Assembly: GCF_024138145.1 (NCBI RefSeq) | Contig: NZ_CP099997.1 | Location: 3,162,001-3,226,000, forward strand | From: Natronosalvus halobius | Lineage (GTDB): Archaea > Halobacteriota > Halobacteria > Halobacteriales > Natrialbaceae | Direction: 5' to 3' | Length of the DNA stretch: 64,000 bases | Part shown: positions 35,242 through 44,759 of the stretch, piece by piece | Position numbering within the stretch: position 1 is the stretch's first letter | How the letters are laid out: every line of letters starts with the position of its first letter | Position numbers and translations under genes: made by a program | The notes under the pieces: generated by a model | Seen by the model: only the letters and a program-made list of their open reading frames with translations | Databases searched by the model: none | Told to the model about the DNA's origin: nothing

Positions 35242-35984
35242 ATTTCTTTTTGATTTACATGTTTATTGACATCCATTAAATCCTGCTCATCTACATAACG
35301 AACTGCATCCTGGATTGGGAGGATTTCATCGTATGCTACATTATCGTATACTTGACGAAGAACTTCGTAATCTGGTCCTTCATCGAGGGTCAATCGGAGA
35401 TCCGTTCGATTATGCATCCATTCCTGATTGAAGACTTCGTCAGATGTGACGTTCTCGAGTCTAAATTGGTCTTGGTTCTCGTGGTAGTAAGGCGTGACAT
35501 GTTCTCGATGGTGCTGCTCAGTTGCATCGATTTGAATTTTCTCAAAACTGTTCTTTGTGAAGGCCTCTACGTCCAATCCTCTCGGAAAAGTACGTTTGAG
35601 AACATTTGTTGCATAGTCACTTCCCGTCTCTACCAGTCTGGTGGTTACAGCATCAATAGTCCGGGGATCAATGAGTGGACAATCGCCAGTAATTCGAACG
35701 ACAATATCTGGGTCGTGCTGCTCTACGATTTGCACAAATCGACTCAGAACGTCTGATTCTGATCCTCGAAGAACATCAGCATCGCATAGTGGGGCAGATC
35801 GATATATGACTTCGTCCTGTGGTTCTGTCGACGTTGCAACGACCACATTTGTGACTTGCTCCGCAGCCTGTACTCGCCTGGTAACGTGACCGATTGCTGG
35901 CTCTCCGTTCAAAGGATACATCACTTTTCCAGGAAGACGACTTGATCCGACTCGAGCCTGAATTGTAGCGGTTACCTTTTTCAT
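35238..35984 (-). CDS. pseF: SpsF/PseF-like cytidylyltransferase
   Basis: A 248-residue protein starting MKKVTATIQARVGSSRLPGK, where the Arg and Lys of the SRLPGK loop bind CTP. VRITGDCPLIDPRTID has the metal-binding Asp. It belongs to the SpsF group of the CMP-sugar synthetases. It would charge the nonulosonate as the CMP form for glycosyltransferases. The frame opens further upstream to 36122, but the extra 46 residues have no family character. First gene of a leftward trio with pseG and pseH. Confidence 0.87.
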   Translation of the reverse strand: MKKVTATIQARVGSSRLPGKVMYPLNGEPAIGHVTRRVQAAEQVTNVVVATSTEPQDEVIYRSAPLCDADVLRGSESDVLSRFVQIVEQHDPDIVVRITGDCPLIDPRTIDAVTTRLVETGSDYATNVLKRTFPRGLDVEAFTKNSFEKIQIDATEQHHREHVTPYYHENQDQFRLENVTSDEVFNQEWMHNRTDLRLTLDEGPDYEVLRQVYDNVAYDEILPIQDAVRYVDEQDLMDVNKHVNQKEI

Positions 35985-36234
35985 TGGTTGTGATTTGGCT
36001 TCTTTATCCTTACACTTATTGGTCCTATGGAGGTCAAGAGTGTTTTTAGGTGGGTTTACTTTGTGAGAATAGGCAGTATTACTCTGAATCTCCAATTCAA
36101 CACCAACCAAGTTTTGCTCCACAACCTTTGAATTTCATCATTGTAGGCTCATGTGTTTTCACCTACCAATATGCCAAGTATGCCGATAGTCAAAAGAGTA
36201 ATAATGCTATGAAAAAACCTCAAAATAGAGTATT

Positions 36235-37365
36235 ATGAGCCCAGACTATCGTTTCCTTGTTTTAACCACTTGGCCGAAAGGTGGCACGGGGAATGTTGGA
36301 GATAAACTCATCACAGAGAGTGCGAAAGACTTTCTCCAGCATGAACTCGGGGAGATTGAATTCGAACAAATATTTCGTGGTAAAGATCTCACTGATCGCC
36401 TCGATTACGTGAATTCGTTTGATACTGTGTTGCTTCCTGGATTTGCAGTTCGAGAGCCTATCTCGAGTACCTATGCTATTGCGGAGGTTTTCGACAAGGT
36501 ATCTGTCCCGGCCGTGCCACTCGGATCGGGATGGAAAAGTTATCCAGGTGATCGTCTTGATGCAGAAATGACCGAATATAACAGCGATACGAAGGACTTT
36601 CTCTCAAAAGTTAGTTCGGGCGTATCATTACTTTCTACTCGAGATTACATGACTGACCGGGCGTTCCGTGAAAATGGCGTTGCTAACACAGTCATGACTG
36701 GCGATTGTGCTTGGTACGATACTGACTACCTTGGTGAGCCGATGCATCGCCCCAAGTCGATCGATAGTGTGGTACTTACTACCCCACATTCGGGCCATTA
36801 CGAATCGCAGGCGATTGACGTTGCTGATATGCTTTTTGAAGTATTCCCATCTGCAGATGTTACCTGTACATTGCACAGTAAGCCAACCTCACATGAACAG
36901 CGTATCGCGGATCACTGCCAACGTCGTGGCGGTAAGGTGGTGAACGCTGCTAACAACATTTCAGCAATTGATTTTTACAAAGAGTCGGATCTACACGTCG
37001 GGTACCGCGTCCACGGTCACGTCGCTCATCTCCGTAAACGGCGTCCATCTATTCTCATCTCAGAGGATGGTCGCGGTGTTGGATTCTCGAACTCACTCGG
37101 TCATACCTGTTTCCAGGCATTTAGCCGTCGCGTTGCACATGGCGCGTTTTCCTCAAATAGCGCGTTCTACCGGGTCTCATCGCTATTCGATAAGCACCTA
37201 GAAACTCATAATAAGAATTTGGTATCCAATCTCCGTCATTATATCGACGAAGAATACCGGTCTGATTTCAGACGTATTTCGACTATTGCACCAATTATTG
37301 ATGAAACCTACGAGAAGATTCAAGATGTAATTCGAAACGAGATACCAGCAAAACGGACTATATAA
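36235..37365 (+). CDS. Polysaccharide pyruvyl transferase family protein
   Basis: A 376-residue protein. The N-terminal TGNVGDKLITESAKDFL is the family motif, and DLHVGYRVHGHVAHLRKRRP near residue 255 holds the conserved Gly-x-Arg-x-His-Gly. Members add ketal pyruvate to sugars or act as related transferases, giving more negative charge. It starts divergent from the pseF trio and stands alone. The AT-richer codon use differs from the pseC region. The exact acceptor is unknown. Confidence 0.82.
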   Translation: MSPDYRFLVLTTWPKGGTGNVGDKLITESAKDFLQHELGEIEFEQIFRGKDLTDRLDYVNSFDTVLLPGFAVREPISSTYAIAEVFDKVSVPAVPLGSGWKSYPGDRLDAEMTEYNSDTKDFLSKVSSGVSLLSTRDYMTDRAFRENGVANTVMTGDCAWYDTDYLGEPMHRPKSIDSVVLTTPHSGHYESQAIDVADMLFEVFPSADVTCTLHSKPTSHEQRIADHCQRRGGKVVNAANNISAIDFYKESDLHVGYRVHGHVAHLRKRRPSILISEDGRGVGFSNSLGHTCFQAFSRRVAHGAFSSNSAFYRVSSLFDKHLETHNKNLVSNLRHYIDEEYRSDFRRISTIAPIIDETYEKIQDVIRNEIPAKRTI

Positions 37366-37538
37366 TGTCTCGTATATGTATGCCCGCCGAAACGTGGTTG
37401 CAAGCCTTCGCCGTCTGGTGGAACTCACTTAATTAAATACGATAACCGTCAATGACCGCACTAAACTCTCGATGGAAAGACGCAACTCGATGAGGTACGG
37501 AACAATACAATGTCACTGAACGAAAACCTCAGAAAGCA

Positions 37539-39065
37539 CTAACTCGTAGAAGAGGTTGACTTTTGGCCATTAATCTCTACAAATTCACAATTATCGCAAG
37601 TAGCATTATACAATGTATATACATTTTCCTCGTTGCTTGTATTAAGGGATCCATGATATACGTACGATTCAATATTTGAGACAAAATTATCGATAGCTCT
37701 ATTTGTGATAGTGTCCTTCCTAAGGATATCTTCAACTGCATTGCTTATTTGATCACGAGTTTTAACGTGATGACAACCGGGTGCATCACGGTACCAAGCA
37801 CTTCCGAATGTGATTGCTGGTGTACCACGAACGAGGGCTTCCCAACCTGCTGTCCCAGTAACGGTGGCGACACCCATAGCGTTGTCAATTAGTTCAAATG
37901 GTTCTGAATTGAGAGAAATTAGTTCCACACTAGAAATAGTGTTCAAATCTTCGTAATAGTGGGATTGTCGTCCTTGCTCACCTTTTAACCTCGAACTGAA
38001 CTGCGATGGGTGCTCCTTGACGTAAACGGATATTCCATCTGGCAAGGATCCGGCAAGCAGTTCAACAGCGAGATATTGGTGGACATACTGCCCACCTTCG
38101 GGAGAGGTAGTCCTTTCAGGCTGATAATGGAGAGGAAAATAAATGTATTTAGTTGAATAATCTGGTTCTATTGTATACTTTTGGTACTGAAGGCGCAACC
38201 TTCGCCTGTAGTATCTTGCCCTAACACGGTAGAGTTCCCATTCCCAAAATCTCACCCGAGATTTTTCGATAGGCTTCCCCGATTTTTTAATATATGCCTT
38301 CGGCTTCTCACGCAACAAGAGTGGCAATTTCAACAACTTATTTATGGCTTTTTCGATTTCTAGTCCGTAGGTGATTAATCTACTCAAATCCGTTCGTCTT
38401 GCGTCTTCCTGCATATACTCAGGTTCTGCTTGCGAATACTTCCCTCGTAATTTCTGCACGTGTTCCTCAAGGTCGGGGGAGAGTTTGGAATCATCAATAT
38501 CAGTTTTCTCGAATTGCGTGGGACTTTCGTGAATCCCTTTTCGGACACAAAAACGATCTGGAAGACTAGTGTGGGTGAAAATCACTGTTTCTATATCACG
38601 TTGCTCACAGATTGCATAGAGCAAATAATCATAGATGGAATGTGGTGCAGCTCCAAAGATGACAACATCTGGACTGATATTATCAACTACATGAATCCAG
38701 TAAGAGAGTTGCCGGTGATAATGCCTTACACGATCAGAATGCGTAAAATCACCTCCTGTAACATTACCAGCATCCATCCGATCCATCATCTTTAGAACGA
38801 TCGACTCATACTCCTGAAATCGGTTTAAAACTTCAGAATCGAGCAATGAGTGAAATGAACTGTGATCGTATTCGTCGGGAAATCGTCCCTGTATAGCGTC
38901 GATAGAATCGTGTACAGTTGTATTTCTGAATCTTTCGCTGATATCGTCCTTTAAATCGTGACTTATCCAGTATCTTGGCCGCAATCCGTGTTTTCTGTAT
39001 AACTTTTCTGCGACAGCTGGCCAATCATTGGAAGGAGTAGTTGAGTAGATAACGTCAATAGTCAT
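37539..39065 (-). CDS. Capsule-polysaccharide (KpsS/KpsC-type) glycosyltransferase-like protein
   Basis: A 508-residue protein. The second half has YIYFPLHYQPERTTSPEGG, then VYVKEHPSQFSSRLKG and VTGTAGWEALVRGTPAITFG, which match the Capsule_synth family of KpsC/KpsS Kdo transferases. The middle (residues 220-300) is strongly basic (YYRRRLRLQYQKY) and may lie on the membrane. The relatives transfer Kdo, an eight-carbon acid sugar from a CMP donor, so transfer of the nonulosonate made by the adjacent genes is an attractive idea. That donor is inference. No signal peptide. Confidence 0.75.
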   Translation of the reverse strand: MTIDVIYSTTPSNDWPAVAEKLYRKHGLRPRYWISHDLKDDISERFRNTTVHDSIDAIQGRFPDEYDHSSFHSLLDSEVLNRFQEYESIVLKMMDRMDAGNVTGGDFTHSDRVRHYHRQLSYWIHVVDNISPDVVIFGAAPHSIYDYLLYAICEQRDIETVIFTHTSLPDRFCVRKGIHESPTQFEKTDIDDSKLSPDLEEHVQKLRGKYSQAEPEYMQEDARRTDLSRLITYGLEIEKAINKLLKLPLLLREKPKAYIKKSGKPIEKSRVRFWEWELYRVRARYYRRRLRLQYQKYTIEPDYSTKYIYFPLHYQPERTTSPEGGQYVHQYLAVELLAGSLPDGISVYVKEHPSQFSSRLKGEQGRQSHYYEDLNTISSVELISLNSEPFELIDNAMGVATVTGTAGWEALVRGTPAITFGSAWYRDAPGCHHVKTRDQISNAVEDILRKDTITNRAIDNFVSNIESYVYHGSLNTSNEENVYTLYNATCDNCEFVEINGQKSTSSTS

Positions 39066-39219
39066 ACAGATATTAATTGATTTTCAAACATTATTACTCT
39101 TTTGCCACGGACGAATCGGGATATTCAAATATCTCGAAGTTTCTTCTCCACTATTAAGAGTATTGGAATCCGTACTATTGTTTCCTTATTACACTGGTGA
39201 ATAAAACCCTCAAATGGCA

Positions 39220-40647
39220 CTAGTTCTCAATAACAGACCGCCTATACACCGTCCCTTCGTCGGCCAACCGTTCGATCACAGTACAAGCTTGCTCAGTTGC
39301 TCCAGGCGTAAAGTAGTATTCACGATCAAATGAAACCTTCCTGTGCCCGAGCAATGAGGCAAGGTCGTTTGCCGATGATACAAGATTAGCTGTATCCTCG
39401 TCAACCAATGGCTGTAATACTGACGATCCCGGACATTCGTAGACGAACGTCTCAAGTCCGAATGCTAATCCCTCGTAAACAGCTGTCGAACCGACACCGA
39501 TCTGTGCACTTGACTCCGCAAACAGTTGGTAGAGCTGCCGATCCGAATCATCGACAATTTCGAAGTCGGCTTCTAGAAGCCATGGGTATTCCGCTTCCCA
39601 CCGGTTGTATTCGCCGGGATGAAGTTTGTACACGATCTCGTGATTAATGTCTGGATGTCGTTCGGCCTCCATGGCAAACTTGGAGAGCTGCCTGCCGATC
39701 GTCCCCTGGGAGATGAAAAGCAACTGTTCCTTCGATTTGACGTCTTTGTACTCGCCGATTGACTGCTCGAGATAGGGATAGCCGACGGAAATCACACGCT
39801 CATCAGGAATTGGAAACTTCACAGCATCTTTCCAGAAATCACCGAATGTAAGAAGATAATCGGGAAAGGTCTCCTTCGTCCGTGGATCAGGATACGAGTA
39901 GCCGAAATGATGTTCGTAGATGACGCCGTGTTGGAGTTCAACAACTGGAATACCTAGATTATCACAGGCTTCGACTAGTGTTTCGCGGATGTAGGAAACA
40001 ATCATCACCACTAGTTCCGGGTCAACTCGTTTGAGGAAGTACTCGTAAAAGGGAAGCGTCGTTCGCCGAACGTGGAGTTGTTCTTTGGCCCTTGAGAGGA
40101 GGTCTACATCAGTATCAAACTCTCTGCGTATCGCCTGTTGAGCGTCTTTGAGCTTACGTCGTTTTATGGCTGGAATAGTCGGCTCATTCACGCCTAGCAT
40201 TTGCTGAATCGTCCCCGCATACTGTGCGAGATCGAGATATCGAAGGTTCGATGTCTTTGCAGGGGTGTGGTGCTCCAGTCGGTGTGGCGACTCTACATGA
40301 AGGTAGCTTTGACCGCAGGCCTCGTGGATAGGGTCGCAGTAGATGTCCCACCAGTAGCCGTCTTCACGCTTCTTTCGTCGATGGTGGCCAACGTAAAGGA
40401 TGTCGTGTTTGCCCCCGAAATACGGATTCTTGATCACGAGATTCCGAAGGAAGAGCCAGAATCCACGAGTGTAGTCTCGCCAGTTCTTTTCGATTCCGGT
40501 GTGGGCCTGGCCCATTCCATTTTGCTTCTGGATTTCTCTGAACGCCCGAAATCGGATCCGTTCCCAGATCGCAACGTCGTCGATCCGGAGGTCGAAGAGG
40601 GAGTGGTTGAGTTCGAAGTCTTCGAAGGTGGAGGGGTCTACCTGCAT
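39220..40647 (-). CDS. Putative GT-B surface-polysaccharide transferase
   Basis: A 475-residue protein without a precise family name. The C-terminal half has a GT-B nucleotide-binding look: LLFISQGTIGRQLSKFAME, then HEIVYKLHPGEYNRWE and GVGSTAVYEGLAFGLETFVY. The middle has VVELQHGVIYEHHFGYSYPD, a motif common in haloarchaeal glycan islands. It resembles the KpsS-like gene before it in overall layout but not in detail. It probably adds one of the acid sugars; the donor is unknown. It is on the same strand as the previous gene with 154 bases between. Confidence 0.6.
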   Translation of the reverse strand: MQVDPSTFEDFELNHSLFDLRIDDVAIWERIRFRAFREIQKQNGMGQAHTGIEKNWRDYTRGFWLFLRNLVIKNPYFGGKHDILYVGHHRRKKREDGYWWDIYCDPIHEACGQSYLHVESPHRLEHHTPAKTSNLRYLDLAQYAGTIQQMLGVNEPTIPAIKRRKLKDAQQAIRREFDTDVDLLSRAKEQLHVRRTTLPFYEYFLKRVDPELVVMIVSYIRETLVEACDNLGIPVVELQHGVIYEHHFGYSYPDPRTKETFPDYLLTFGDFWKDAVKFPIPDERVISVGYPYLEQSIGEYKDVKSKEQLLFISQGTIGRQLSKFAMEAERHPDINHEIVYKLHPGEYNRWEAEYPWLLEADFEIVDDSDRQLYQLFAESSAQIGVGSTAVYEGLAFGLETFVYECPGSSVLQPLVDEDTANLVSSANDLASLLGHRKVSFDREYYFTPGATEQACTVIERLADEGTVYRRSVIEN

Positions 40648-40738
40648 TTGTATATCAAAATCTGATTAGTTGCTTATTCGTCTGGACAATCTTATAAAGA
40701 ACGGTTCCATCTGCTGCCAGCGGTATTCTGGAATTACT

Positions 40739-41680
40739 CTATGATGAACGGACAAGCGGATCGTACCAATCCTGGTTAGCACGATCCCACTCGATAAATT
40801 TCGAAATACCCTGTCGAATATCCACACTCGATTCGTAGCCGAGCAGGTCGTTAGCCTTCGCGATATCTGCGTGGGTATGCTCTGCGTCACCCTCTCGAGG
40901 CTCCCCAAACTCGATTTCGAGAGTCGGATCGATTTCGTTGCGGATGGCCTCTGCGAGGGTGAGGCCGTCGATGTTGTCCGTTGAGCCGACGTTCAGGATC
41001 TCGCCGTCGGCACTGTCGTCGGTGAGTAGCTGTTCGTTGACGCCGACGACGTCGTCGATATAGGTGAAACCGCGCGTCTTTGAGCCGTCGCCGTAGATCA
41101 CCGAGGATTCGCCGTGGAGACACCGTGAGACGAAATTTGTCATCGCCATGTTCGGGCGCATTCGGGGCCCGTAGACGGTGAAATATCGGAATGAGACCGT
41201 TGGCAGGCTGTAGATTTCGTTGTAGACCCGTGCATACTGCTCGGTCGCGAGTTTGGAGACGCCGTAGGGCGACACTGGATACGTCGGATGATTCTCGTCG
41301 TAGGGGAGATACTCCGGTTTGCCGTAGACAGAGGAGGGGGAGGCGACGACGCGCTCGAGGTCGTGGGCGCGAGCGGTTCGAGCAGATTGATCGTCCCGTC
41401 GACGTTGAAGGCGTTGACCTTCGCCGGCTCCTCGACGCTCTTTCGGACGCCGGCCTGGGCCGCCTAGTGGTAGACCACGTCGGCGTCGGCGACGAGGTCG
41501 TCGAGGAGGGACTGGTCGGTGATCGAGCCCTCGACGAACTCGTAGTTCGAATCAGCGTTTTCGGCCGCTGCCTTCGCCGCGTCGATATTGTGCTCCTTGA
41601 TCCCGAGGTCGTAGTAGGGCTCGAGATTGTCGAGGACTTGAGACGGGCCGAGCGTGGCTGCCGCCTTTCGAGCTATCGGT
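40739..41680 (-). pseudogene. NAD-dependent epimerase (UDP-sugar 4-epimerase type), decayed
   Basis: The last 178 residues are open (SPYGVSKLATEQYARVYNEI, RYFTVYGPRMRP). Upstream the same protein continues in other frames. At 41464-41466 an in-frame TAG replaces the Gln of the usual VVYHQAAQAGVRKSV. Near 41370 one base is missing in the LLEAARAHDLERVV segment. Finally the NAD-binding GGAGFIG start is gone: homology fades around 41670, about 80 bases from the divergent aglB. With three separate lesions it is a dead gene. The downstream open part might still be translated but lacks the cofactor domain. Confidence 0.9.
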
Positions 41681-41757
41681 CTTGGTGTTGCGTTGGGGAA
41701 TTGCGGTTGTGTCCTGGAACGAAAGGGTAATGGAACGCGATACTCACTATCGGTGCA

Positions 41758-44208
41758 ATGGCTGCGGCAGACCGCGTCGCTGTATACGAGGCTACAACCC
41801 AGTTCCTTGAGGAACAACCTAAGGGCGAAGATGCACTCAAGGCCGTCCTTGAGGTAGATTCGCAACTCGAAACGTGGACCTTCGATGATATTGACCTCGA
41901 TTCGGGTACATTCGGTGAGTTGGTCTCTAGAGGGATTGTCGAGAAGGTAGATGAGGAGTATCGGATCACCGATCGTACGGCCATCAAGGCCGTGGTGGCG
42001 GGCAAGGATGTCGTCGCGGATTCGTCGTCCAAGAAGTCGTGGCAGTCTTTGCTTGAGTTCGATCTGGGTATCTGGGGTGACCGACGGGCGCTCGGCGGAC
42101 TGGTCGGCGCACTGTTGTTGGTCTTCACGATGCGAATTACTCAGTACAGAGCGGTGTTCCGCGGCGACCACGTCGTCTCGCCGGGAAACGACCCGTACTA
42201 CTATCGGTACTGGATGGAGGCATTACTGGCCGAGTCCTCAAGGCCGACAGATATTGGGCTACTTTCGGAGATGCCAGAAAGTGCAAACACTATGCGCCCG
42301 CTAACCCACGCGCTGAACTGGTGGTTCGCAACGCTGTTAGGGGGCGACCAGTGGGCCGCCGACATAGTCGCAACTTGGCTCCCTATCGTTGCGACGCTCG
42401 CACTAGGTATCGTCATCTACGCGCTAGCAATAGTAGTGACGAGGGATATCCGCATTGGACTCGCTTCGGTCATACTTTTCGGTGTTGCACCCGTTCATGT
42501 CGTCTATACGCAGGTGGGCTTTCTCGAGCACCGACTACATCAATACTTTTGGCTTGGCGTGACGCTGCTGGTGTTGGCGTGGCTTGCGGTCGATCTACGT
42601 CAGCGATTCGAGTCTGAGAATCAGCGGGCAGCTGTTCGAGAACACCTCTTGTCGCCCGTGACGTGGATTTTTGCGGTTATATTAGGTCTCGCGCTCGGGA
42701 TTTCGGTCCACCTCTGGGGTGGGTCACCATTGATGTTTGTTCCCTTAGCGGTGTACATTGGACTGCGAGCGATTCTTGATGCTCGCGAGGGCATTCCACC
42801 AATGCTGGCGAATTTTCCGTTAGTGGTCGGTCTCGCGTTAAGTAGCACACTCTCGGCTTGGGTCCACATCAACTGGGGCTGGCGAGAGCCATTCGTTGCC
42901 TACACGCCTGGGATGGTGCTCGTAGTGACTGTCCCCGTTCTTCTCTTAGGGGAACTCTGGCAACGATTTCAATGGCACAATAGTAGACTGGTGGCGGTTG
43001 AGGTCGGCGTCGCCGGATTAGGGCTGTACGTGCTTTGGTTAGTTCGGCCAAATGATTGGACTGACATTCAAGGACGAGTCGACAGTCTGTTCTTCAGGGA
43101 GGGCGCCACTGAGACATCTTCGTTGTTCACCTTCGACTATGGGGTGATCTTTGGACCATTGACCCAGATTGGAGTGGGGTTTTATCTTGGTGTTGCAGTA
43201 CTTATTTGGACTATCTGGATAGTCAATAAACGATATGAACCCGCGTGGCTGTTGCTTGCGGTCTACACGTCATACTTCATGGTGTTGGCGGGAATACAGG
43301 TTCGGTTCGCTGCGCAACTTGTTGTTTCGTTATCCTTTCTTGGCGGTGTTGGCTTCGTGTACGTTCTGTCAGCAATTGACCTCGTACGATGCCCTCTGCC
43401 GTTGCAGAGCGGTAGCAACCAATTCCAGTCAGAGGTACCCGATAGTGGGAGTGGTGAACAGTTGATTACGTTTCCCGATCGGCGAAAAGCCGCATACATT
43501 CTTGGGATCGGATTGCTTATCTGCAGCTTCAGCTTTCTCTATATTCCCGGGCTGTCCGGACAAATCTCGTATAGCGATGCAGAGTTCGACGCTGCGATGG
43601 CGATTAATGAGCACTCAGCGGAAACTGATCGCGGATATTCTGAAAATTATGTGATAAGTGAATGGGGCAATAATCGGATGTACAACTACTTCGTGAGCGG
43701 AGAATCGGAAAGCTATCGGTACGCGAGAACATATTTCAATGACTTCCGCTTTGGCGACGATCCTGACGACTACTACGACCAGTTTGGAAACCGAGTTGGA
43801 TATGTTATCATGACTGATGTTGAAGGTAATTTGCCGGCAGACACTGCGCAAGTACAATTAATGGAGGAATTTGGAACAGGGAATAATACTACCAAGCCGC
43901 TAGACCACTACCGACTTTTGACCATTAATAACGAACGGACTGTTGCAGCATTCGCCTTGGTACCGGGTGCAACGATTGAAGGTGTCGGCAAAGCGAACGA
44001 GACTGTGAACGTAAGTACAGATGTGTCCGTCGACGGGGCGTCCTTCACATACGAGCGCGAAGTAACCGTTGGAGAGGGCGGCCAATTTAAGGTGACGGTA
44101 CCATACCCTGGCAAGTACTCGATCGGCGACAGTACTGTTGAAATTTCTGAGGAACATGTAGAAAACGGGTTAAAGATCAAAGTTGATAGCTCTGGTGGCA
44201 CTGTCTAG
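41758..44208 (+). CDS. aglB: AglB-type oligosaccharyltransferase (STT3) with N-terminal winged-helix-like domain
   Basis: An 816-residue protein. Residues 1-95 are soluble and helix-turn-helix-like (WTFDDIDLDSGTFGELVSRG then IVEKVDEEYRIT). About 12 membrane helices follow (112-610). The first acidic motif GNDPYYYRYW has Asp145, and VGFLEHRLHQ is in the second lumenal loop. The expected WWDYG reads SEWGNNRMYNYF (Trp636), so the Asn-binding motif is altered. The C-terminal domain is beta-rich. AglB moves a lipid-linked glycan onto Asn on the outer face. The last residues GTV and the stop come from the inverted repeat of a mobile element. The dead epimerase is divergent. Confidence 0.87.
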   Translation: MAAADRVAVYEATTQFLEEQPKGEDALKAVLEVDSQLETWTFDDIDLDSGTFGELVSRGIVEKVDEEYRITDRTAIKAVVAGKDVVADSSSKKSWQSLLEFDLGIWGDRRALGGLVGALLLVFTMRITQYRAVFRGDHVVSPGNDPYYYRYWMEALLAESSRPTDIGLLSEMPESANTMRPLTHALNWWFATLLGGDQWAADIVATWLPIVATLALGIVIYALAIVVTRDIRIGLASVILFGVAPVHVVYTQVGFLEHRLHQYFWLGVTLLVLAWLAVDLRQRFESENQRAAVREHLLSPVTWIFAVILGLALGISVHLWGGSPLMFVPLAVYIGLRAILDAREGIPPMLANFPLVVGLALSSTLSAWVHINWGWREPFVAYTPGMVLVVTVPVLLLGELWQRFQWHNSRLVAVEVGVAGLGLYVLWLVRPNDWTDIQGRVDSLFFREGATETSSLFTFDYGVIFGPLTQIGVGFYLGVAVLIWTIWIVNKRYEPAWLLLAVYTSYFMVLAGIQVRFAAQLVVSLSFLGGVGFVYVLSAIDLVRCPLPLQSGSNQFQSEVPDSGSGEQLITFPDRRKAAYILGIGLLICSFSFLYIPGLSGQISYSDAEFDAAMAINEHSAETDRGYSENYVISEWGNNRMYNYFVSGESESYRYARTYFNDFRFGDDPDDYYDQFGNRVGYVIMTDVEGNLPADTAQVQLMEEFGTGNNTTKPLDHYRLLTINNERTVAAFALVPGATIEGVGKANETVNVSTDVSVDGASFTYEREVTVGEGGQFKVTVPYPGKYSIGDSTVEISEEHVENGLKIKVDSSGGTV

Positions 44209-44671
44209 TTTAGCATCTCCGCTGTCGTCTATCCGTTAATGACTGGTGCAGTCGTTCTGTGTTGTAGGCGTGTACGAACTGTTCAATTAGTTTCTGAAGC
44301 TCGCTCGACGTAATCGAACCGAACGCTCAGTTTCAATTGAGGGAGGGCAGTCAAATAGCTGCGGCCATCGACGAGAATCACCGTCTCGGAGAGATCGTGT
44401 TTCTCGGTCAATCGGTGCAGAAACGCAGTGCCTGGATCGGTACTCGTTGTCCGAAGACTGCGACATCAAGATTCAACCGAGAATCTTGAAGCGGAATACC
44501 GATTGAACAAAGGCGGACGGCGAACACCTTATCGATTGTCGCTGCCGCTCACATTCTCAACAGTCATCAAATTCTGCTACGTAAACTTGCTGAGCAAGTT
44601 TGCGATCCTCGTTCCCAGTCCATTCCACGGACTGCTCGTCCTTAGAACCGCTTAACCAGATACTGCCTGAT
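44197..44671 (-). mobile_element. Deleted IS6-like element next to aglB
   Basis: The ends are imperfect inverted repeats: GGCACTGTCTAGTTTAGC at 44197 and, inverted, GGCAGTATCTGGTTAAGC ending at 44671. On the minus strand a transposase fragment reads FLHRLTEKHDLSETVILVDG and YLTALPQLKLSVRFDYVE, the second half of an IS6-type DDE transposase, then a stop. The first half is mostly missing. No target duplication is visible. A perfect palindrome AAACTTGC-TGA-GCAAGTTT is at 44583-44601. The left repeat overlaps the last codons of aglB. Confidence 0.78.
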
Positions 44672-44759
44672 CTTAATCATGTCCACATTCTATTTGACAT
44701 CTCTACCACTGAAACAGACAGAATCTCTCAGGGGGTAATAAACGAGAGAAATCGGCGCT

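Noticed and set aside
40739-41275. Intact small epimerase gene of 178 residues
   Set aside because: Upstream homology in other frames shows it is the tail of a longer gene with a stop, a frameshift and a missing NAD-binding start.
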